A stretch of DNA of 17,716 bases from Ruminococcaceae bacterium UBA6434 (GTDB lineage Bacteria; Bacillota; Clostridia; Oscillospirales; Acutalibacteraceae). A program made the position numbers and the translations under genes. Below the pieces are notes generated by a model. The model did not search any database and had not been told where the DNA came from. It saw nothing but the letters and a program-made list of their open reading frames with translations. Location of the stretch: NCBI GenBank assembly GCA_002437245.1, contig DJOQ01000042.1:1-17716 (forward strand), in the 5' to 3' direction. This document shows, one piece after another, positions 13,727-17,716 of the stretch (within the stretch, counting starts at the first letter, position 1; each line of letters starts with the position of its first letter).

Positions 13727-14968
13727 ATGGATTTAAAACCGCTTATCGACAAAAAAGACGAAGCCGCACAGTATATGATTGATGAAATTACTCATATCTG
13801 TAAGGATATGGATACGCGCAGCCCCGGCACTAAGGGAGAGAAAGAGGCTTGCGAGTATATGGCAAAAGTTCTTAAAGAGGACTGCGGCTGCGAACGTGCC
13901 GACGTTGAATCGTTTAAAGAAAACCCCGGCTCATTCTTCGGCTGGATATACTTTACGATCACCTTCGTCCTTTTGGCAATTGCGCTTTACTTTGTAGCAC
14001 CGATTATTTCGCTTATTCTCATTGTTGCAGGTCTTACAATAGTATTTTTACAGTTCGGCCTTTACAAAAAATGCGTTGACCGTTTCTTCCCCGAGTTTAC
14101 GGGGCACAATGTTACCGCCGTTAAAAAGTGTACCGGCGAAGTTAAGCGCCGCATATTCTTTAACGGACATCCCGACGCGGCTTGGGAGTGGCCCGTAAAC
14201 TATGCGCTCGGCGGCGTCGGCTTTGAGGGCCACGCCATAATCTGCGGCATAGGCGCTGTTTATTACATAGTTATTTCCATTATGTATATGGCAAAATACG
14301 GCGTTTCTTTCGGCGTTATAGATACTTCGTCGTATCTTTTCAAAATGGCTCTTTGGGGCCTTCTCTTTGTTCCGTTCCTTGTAGGTCTTTATTGGATGTG
14401 GAATAAAAACCGCATTGTTGACGGTGCCAACGACAACCTTTCGGGCTGCTATATGGGCATTGCAATTCTCAAAGCTCTCAAAGACAACGGCATTGAATTT
14501 GAAAACACCGAGGTAGGCGTTATCCTCTCCGGCTCCGAAGAAGCAGGCCTTCGCGGAGCAAAAGCTTGGTGCGAGGCTCACAAGGGCGAGTTCGACGACG
14601 TTCCCACATTTATTTTCTCATACGATACAATTCATGACCCGAAATATCTTATGACAAATTACCGTGACCTTAACGGTACCGTAAAGGCCGATAAAGATGT
14701 TTCCGACCTCTTTATGGAAGCCGCAAAAGAATTGAATATTCCGTGCAAAAAGGGCTGGGTTCCTCCGCTCGGCGGTGCTACGGATTCTGCCGCATTTGCA
14801 CAGGCAGGCTTCAGAGCAACAGGCGTTACGGGACTTAATCACAAGCTGGAAGATTACTATCATACCCGCCGCGATACATATGATAATATGAACGCCGAGG
14901 GTTTGGCAGGCTGCTATGCCGTCAGTGTTAAGGCTCTTGAAATGTTTGATAACGGAGCAAAACAGTAA
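13727..14968 (+). CDS. M28-like metallopeptidase with inserted membrane segments
   Basis: A 413-residue zinc peptidase of the M28 aminopeptidase type. Metal-site motifs occur in order: FFNGHPDAAW (His148, Asp150), DGANDNLSG (bridging Asp236), SGSEEAGLRG (Glu271/Glu272), FSYDTIHDP (Asp300 or Asp304) and YYHTRRDT (His379). Two hydrophobic segments (about 71-91 and 92-112) precede the first motif. Two more (about 170-188 and 207-225) lie between His148 and Asp236, where soluble M28 enzymes have only about a dozen residues. The enzyme is therefore predicted to be membrane-embedded, with the active-site halves separated by a helical hairpin. The ATG at 13727 has GAGAAGGAG upstream; earlier in-frame codons lack support. 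Substrate unknown. Confidence 0.82.
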   Translation: MDLKPLIDKKDEAAQYMIDEITHICKDMDTRSPGTKGEKEACEYMAKVLKEDCGCERADVESFKENPGSFFGWIYFTITFVLLAIALYFVAPIISLILIVAGLTIVFLQFGLYKKCVDRFFPEFTGHNVTAVKKCTGEVKRRIFFNGHPDAAWEWPVNYALGGVGFEGHAIICGIGAVYYIVISIMYMAKYGVSFGVIDTSSYLFKMALWGLLFVPFLVGLYWMWNKNRIVDGANDNLSGCYMGIAILKALKDNGIEFENTEVGVILSGSEEAGLRGAKAWCEAHKGEFDDVPTFIFSYDTIHDPKYLMTNYRDLNGTVKADKDVSDLFMEAAKELNIPCKKGWVPPLGGATDSAAFAQAGFRATGVTGLNHKLEDYYHTRRDTYDNMNAEGLAGCYAVSVKALEMFDNGAKQ

Positions 14969-15103
14969 ATCAATTGTAAAATGCGACGAACGGAGCGTCC
15001 CGAAAACGATTTAGTTGAGTAAAATTTAACGAAATGTGCTTCTGCACCGCTTTTTACCTTGACGAAATGTAATTTTCGGTATAAAATTTAATCATAAACA
15101 GCG

Positions 15104-15138
15104 AAGGCGTTGTGATGTAAGTCACAGCGCCTTTTTTG
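15104..15138 (+). terminator. Rho-independent terminator of the peptidase gene
   Basis: AAGGCGTTGTGA (15104-15115) pairs with TCACAGCGCCTT (15122-15133), with one G-U pair, across a 6-base loop. A run of six Ts follows. Confidence 0.85.
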
Positions 15139-15273
15139 TTTGTATGAGGCAGGCGTTTGGTCTTCGTACCGATTGGGAGAAACGCAGCCTATTTCTGCCA
15201 TACGAAAAGTCGCGATTTTTACTGCTTATGTAACAAACGGCTTTTTCGTACATTTTCCTCATCCCCTTGCAGC

Positions 15274-15310
15274 TGTCTCGGCGGCTCCGCCCTCTTTTTC
15301 CGCCGAGACA
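15274..15310. other. Perfect 11-bp stem-loop
   Basis: TGTCTCGGCGG (15274-15284) pairs perfectly with CCGCCGAGACA (15300-15310) across a 15-base loop. No T run follows on either strand. A second weaker stem, AAAAGGG/CCCTTTT, begins immediately after it (15309-15333). Confidence 0.6.
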
Positions 15311-15351
15311 AAAGGGGTAAATCAGCCCTTTTCATTTTAATTTATTGCATA

Positions 15352-15387
15352 GGAAACACCGCCCCGGTAAAACGGGGCGGTGTTTCC
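15352..15387. other. Perfect 15-bp GC-rich stem-loop
   Basis: GGAAACACCGCCCCG (15352-15366) pairs perfectly with CGGGGCGGTGTTTCC (15373-15387) around GTAAAA. It is very stable but has no T tract, unlike the terminators on either side. It could be part of a palindromic repeat family or a processing or retention structure at the mRNA end. Confidence 0.65.
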
Positions 15388-15410
15388 GTATAATAACAAA
15401 GCTTAGCCAT

Positions 15411-15444
15411 AAAAAAGGCTGTAAAAAGTTTGGTTTTTACAGCC
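15411..15444 (-). terminator. Terminator of the PHP operon
   Basis: On the minus strand GGCTGTAAAAA (15444-15434) pairs with TTTTTACAGCC (15427-15417) across a 6-base loop. TTTTTT follows (15416-15411). It lies 19 bases beyond the stop of the 190-residue gene. Confidence 0.9.
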
Positions 15445-15462
15445 ACGATCCGAATATTAAAA

Positions 15463-16035
15463 TTACTTTTTCATACCGACAAATTCATATCCGCGAATTA
15501 TATCTCCAACCTCTTCGAGCACACCTTTCCAAAGCTCGGCTCCGAGGGACGAATATTCTTCGTTTCCTTTTCCCTTGCCGCACAGCATAGAAAAACATCT
15601 GCCTATGTTATGAGGTATGTCGCTGTTTTTTCTGATGGCAAGGTAATAAAAACTGTACTCTGCGCCGTCGGAAAACTCTTTGTAGAATTCTCCTGCCTGG
15701 TCATGTATATCGTCATACAGAGCGTTTATGGCTGTGTTGCGGAGAATGTTATTCGGCAAGAGCGAGTTTATTTGGTACTCGGCGGCGAAAAACATAAGTA
15801 TTTTTATTTGGAAAATTTCGCCTTGGGTATATTCTTTATCGCCTATAATCGGACGAAGCTTATGAAGCAAAACGTCCTTGTCGAGAAAAATCGAGGCGAG
15901 ATATACTCCGAGACGCTTTGATTTGTCAATGTTGCCGTTGCTTCTCTCCTCGTTCATTTTGGAAATAAGCCCGACCTCGTCAAACTTGTCGTCTCTTTTT
16001 TCTTTTTTAAAGATTTTTACATCGCTGTCGTCCAT
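15463..16035 (-). CDS. Hypothetical 190-residue soluble protein
   Basis: I do not recognise a family. The protein is predicted cytosolic and helical, with a very charged start (DVKIFKKEKRDDKFDEVG), a Glu/Arg/Asn-rich segment (ISKMNEERSNGNIDKSKRLG) and a hydrophobic middle (IFQIKILMFFAAEYQINSLL). Its last third has FSDGAEYSFYYLAIRK, NIGRCFSMLCGKGKGNEEY and a C-terminal helix. AGGG precedes the ATG at a short distance. It is 34 bases downstream of the PHP gene on the same strand and ends just before a terminator, so the two form an operon. This pairing suggests a shared pathway, but nothing in the sequence names it. Confidence 0.7.
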   Translation of the reverse strand: MDDSDVKIFKKEKRDDKFDEVGLISKMNEERSNGNIDKSKRLGVYLASIFLDKDVLLHKLRPIIGDKEYTQGEIFQIKILMFFAAEYQINSLLPNNILRNTAINALYDDIHDQAGEFYKEFSDGAEYSFYYLAIRKNSDIPHNIGRCFSMLCGKGKGNEEYSSLGAELWKGVLEEVGDIIRGYEFVGMKK

Positions 16036-16069
16036 AATAAACCCTGCCTTTTAGGCCGCCTTTCTTAGG

Positions 16070-16957
16070 TTAATTTGACTTTGCGGCTTCCTCAGCGGCT
16101 TTTTGAGCCTTTTTCTGCATTCTTCTGATTTTTGCCTTGTACCCGAGAAGTTTTGTAACGGCATCATCGGGAACGTCAATGTCGCCCACCGAAACCGGAT
16201 ACCTGTTGTAAAGTCCGCAGAAATCTGTTCCGCCTGTCATTAAAAGCTTGTTTTTGGTAGCGAGCTTTTTAAGCTCGGCACGCTGTTCTTCGGTTGCCGA
16301 CGGGTGCCATACCTCTATTCCGTCAATTCCGCATTCTATAAGACGCGGAATCGAGTCGATATTTCCATAGAGATACGGGTGGGCAAGCACAGCTATACCG
16401 CCTGCGTCGTGAACCGCACCGACGACTTCCTCAATATCGGGATATTTCGGAGTTACCAAAATGTTGCCGTCGGTCTCTTTGTTAAACAGCCGGTTATAAA
16501 GATCACCGAAAACGGTGTTCGTATAACCGCTCTCCATAAGAGCCTGCATTATGTGCGGAATAAAAATGTTTGTTGAGCCGGTGGCGCATTTAATTATAAA
16601 TTCAGCCGAAACCGGATAACGCTTTGCAACCTGCAGCATCATAAAGTGAGCCGCCTTTTTGCGCGCAAGCGAATTTCTGTGGCAAAGGCCCTGAAGCCTG
16701 TCAGGGGCGTCGCTGAGATAGCAAAGTATATCTACACTTTTTCCCGTTTTTTCATCACGTGATGACAGCTCAACTCCGGGGATAACATTAACCCCGTATC
16801 TGTCGCCTATAATTTTCCCTCTTACAGTACCTGCGAGACAATCATGATCTGTTATGGCTATTGTCTCAATGCCTTTTTTCTTTGCCAAAAGAACCAAGTC
16901 CTCAATTCCGAGTGAACCGTCGGAAAGCTTGGTGTGGCAGTGTAAATCTCCGCCCAA
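16070..16957 (-). CDS. PHP-domain phosphoesterase (RNase AM/TrpH-like)
   Basis: A 295-residue PHP protein. Metal-site motifs are DLHCHTKLSDGS (His6, His8), ITDHD (Asp37, His38), PGVELSS (Glu63), FIPHIMQAL (His135), LAHPY (His193) and GGTDFCG (Asp245, Cys247). The last motif normally ends in D-F-H-G, so Cys replaces the usual His ligand. The middle insert (80-170) matches the long form of YciV/TrpH-like PHP enzymes, which act as 5'-3' exonucleases or nucleotide phosphatases. The C-terminus is a Lys/Ala-rich helix. The start is a TTG at 16957, supported by AAGGAGGAAAA six to seven bases away. Transcribed from the promoter at 17076-17104 with a leader of about 110 bases. Confidence 0.88.
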   Translation of the reverse strand: MGGDLHCHTKLSDGSLGIEDLVLLAKKKGIETIAITDHDCLAGTVRGKIIGDRYGVNVIPGVELSSRDEKTGKSVDILCYLSDAPDRLQGLCHRNSLARKKAAHFMMLQVAKRYPVSAEFIIKCATGSTNIFIPHIMQALMESGYTNTVFGDLYNRLFNKETDGNILVTPKYPDIEEVVGAVHDAGGIAVLAHPYLYGNIDSIPRLIECGIDGIEVWHPSATEEQRAELKKLATKNKLLMTGGTDFCGLYNRYPVSVGDIDVPDDAVTKLLGYKAKIRRMQKKAQKAAEEAAKSN

Positions 16958-17075
16958 AATTTTCCTCCTTGAATTACCTTACATACATACACAATGATTT
17001 TTTACACTGAATGAATAATTTACACCGAAAAAATGATAAATAAAAGCGCAAAATCCCTCAATATAATACAATGAT

Positions 17076-17104
17076 ATTATACACTTTTCGCGAAGTTCTT
17101 GCAA
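17076..17104 (-). promoter_or_regulatory. Promoter of the PHP operon
   Basis: Read leftward: TTGCAA (17104-17099), a 17-base spacer, then TATAAT (17081-17076). The spacer contains the palindrome TTCGCGAA (17087-17094), a possible operator. Confidence 0.7.
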
Positions 17105-17196
17105 GTTTAATATTTTTTTCACAATCAATTTGTCGTATTTAGACATACAATATGTATTAGCGACGATATTATTGTTAAATTTTTGTGCGTTCCTAC

Positions 17197-17234
17197 AAAA
17201 AAATACTGCCGTTTGTCCGTAACTGCAGTATTTT
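17197..17234. terminator. Terminator-like hairpin, stronger on the minus strand
   Basis: AAATACTGC (17201-17209) pairs with GCAGTATTT (17225-17233) across 15 bases. Seven Ts follow on the minus strand and four on the plus strand. No intact gene that it would end is visible. Confidence 0.55.
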
Positions 17235-17400
17235 ACGCAAAAAGGCCGCCGCATTTTAAGAGTATTTACGGTACTATGAATCGCCGAATTTGTTTATTTG
17301 CGCTGTCGGACACAGTTTTCGACAGGTGCTTTAAATAATGCCACAGGCACAGTAAGGCGATAATTTCAAAACACTGAAAAAGGCATTTGCAAAGGCGAGC

Positions 17401-17439
17401 AATAAGGCTCTGACTCAAAAAGTCAGAGCCTTATTGTTT
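17401..17439 (+). terminator. Strong rho-independent terminator
   Basis: AATAAGGCTCTGACT (17401-17415) pairs perfectly with AGTCAGAGCCTTATT (17421-17435) across CAAAA, followed by GTTTT. The gene it served seems to be gone or reduced to a short remnant (KTLKKAFAKASNKAL). Confidence 0.8.
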
Positions 17440-17446
17440 TCTGCCT

Positions 17447-17587
17447 AAGAAACAGATTGTCTCGGACATCTTTTGGGAGATGAACTCCGTATCCTCCCGC
17501 GGTGAAAGCTACTCGGAAACGGATGACGGTCACGGAAACATCGTTCAGACGGAAACGACGGTTACAAAGACAACGCTAACTCTTTGC
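17447..17587 (+). pseudogene. Fragment of a conjugative-element cell-wall hydrolase
   Basis: One plus-strand frame reads KKQIVSDIFWEMNSVSSRGE, then DDGHGNIVQTETTVTKTTLTL. This strongly recalls the segment DIFW-x-MN-x-ISSRTE...DDGHGNIVETE...TLYI found in the CHAP/NlpC-type hydrolases of Tn4549-like integrative conjugative elements. Those proteins continue with a Lys-His-Lys-Thr-Ala-type segment; here the match stops near 17584 and the frame ends at a TGA at 17630. There is no start codon or upstream domain. It is a fragment left by loss or rearrangement of a mobile element. The family match is from memory. Confidence 0.5.
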
Positions 17588-17716
17588 AACACTTATCGTT
17601 ATACCACCTACATTGTCACATTGAGAAATTGAAACTGCATTTCCGTTATTCAACCATCCAAAGTAATTCAAAATAGGATAATCATTTTCGGTATATACAT
17701 CATATTTTTCTTGTTT
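17576..17716 (-). CDS. 3' end of an unidentified AT-rich gene running off the window
   Basis: The frame is open from the window edge to a TAG at 17576-17578, giving 46 residues that include NDYPILNYFGWLNNGNAVSI and end in DNVGGITISVAKS. AT-rich codons differ from the GC-richer conjugative fragment beside it, so it was probably acquired separately. Its last few codons overlap the end of that fragment, which places a junction near 17576-17587. The function is not recognised. Confidence 0.5.
   Translation of the reverse strand, partial: KQEKYDVYTENDYPILNYFGWLNNGNAVSISQCDNVGGITISVAKS

Larger units (their letters stand above)
14969..15462. other. Non-coding region with a run of hairpins
   Basis: No gene is supported in these 494 bases. 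The peptidase terminator lies at 15104-15138. After it come four successive stem-loops: 15274-15310, 15309-15333, 15352-15387 and 15411-15444. Only the last, on the minus strand, has the T run of a terminator. Confidence 0.5.
16958..17446. other. Non-coding region with PHP promoter and two terminator-like hairpins
   Basis: No gene is supported. From left to right it holds the PHP leader, its promoter (17076-17104), a bidirectional-looking hairpin (17197-17234) and a strong terminator (17401-17439). A short plus-strand frame just before the last hairpin reads KTLKKAFAKASNKAL, possibly the end of a lost gene. Confidence 0.45.

Noticed and set aside
14048..14581. 177-residue open frame antisense to the peptidase gene
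   Set aside because: It lies wholly opposite a gene with clear catalytic motifs and has no ribosome binding site; its openness follows from codon bias on the other strand.
16979..17254. 91-residue leftward frame upstream of the PHP gene
   Set aside because: It spans the PHP promoter and a hairpin, has no ribosome binding site and an implausible composition.
1..17716. CRISPR array, tRNA, rRNA or complete insertion sequence
   Set aside because: No regularly spaced repeats, cloverleaf-like sequences, rRNA motifs or transposase frames were seen on either strand.

Overview
The window looks like chromosome of a spore-forming Clostridia-class Firmicute, possibly an Oscillospirales-type gut bacterium. 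The evidence is the forespore sigma factor SigG, a YlmC/YmxH sporulation PRC-barrel protein, an agr-type peptide quorum-sensing locus, Mini-RNase III, strong GGAGG-type ribosome binding sites and frequent ATA isoleucine codons. The taxonomic call below class level is inference.

Layout. (1) 1-1950: an AT-rich accessory stretch with three unrecognised minus-strand genes (two small soluble proteins and one membrane protein), a decayed copy of the membrane gene's 3' end, and a palindrome-rich non-coding region. (2) 1976-3203: sigG with a sigma-F-like promoter, then a YlmC/YmxH protein and a bidirectional terminator. (3) 3222-6632: the agr island. agrB and agrD run leftward, with a 4-nt overlap. 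Diverging from them are an XRE repressor, a LytTR response regulator and a GHKL histidine kinase. The 177-nt shared intergenic region holds a canonical promoter whose spacer is filled by an imperfect palindrome, plus three short direct repeats just upstream. The AgrD peptide has no cysteine. (4) 6780-11221: rightward single genes: a PF06541-type membrane protein, a GPH-family sugar:cation symporter, a multi-pass membrane protein with no good start codon, and an SGNH-hydrolase lipoprotein. (5) 11245-13418: a leftward operon of a PfkB-family kinase, Mini-RNase III and a YitT-family membrane protein. (6) 13667-15138: a rightward M28-like metallopeptidase with membrane segments inserted in the catalytic domain. 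(7) 15274-17104: a hairpin cluster, then a leftward operon of a PHP phosphoesterase and an unknown 190-residue protein. (8) 17197-17716: terminator-like hairpins, a fragment of a conjugative-element cell-wall hydrolase, and the 3' end of an AT-rich gene that leaves the window.

How the genes work together. AgrB would process and export the AgrD-derived peptide. The GHKL kinase would sense it and phosphorylate the LytTR regulator, which probably feeds back on the agrDB promoter, with the XRE protein as a second input. The position beside sigG/ymxH fits the known link between agr signalling and sporulation in clostridia, but the sequence does not prove that link here. The most unusual points are the cysteine-less AgrD facing an AgrB with intact catalytic His/Cys, the membrane insertion in the M28-like peptidase, a His-to-Cys change in the PHP active site, and two genes whose expected start codons are ACG or ATA.
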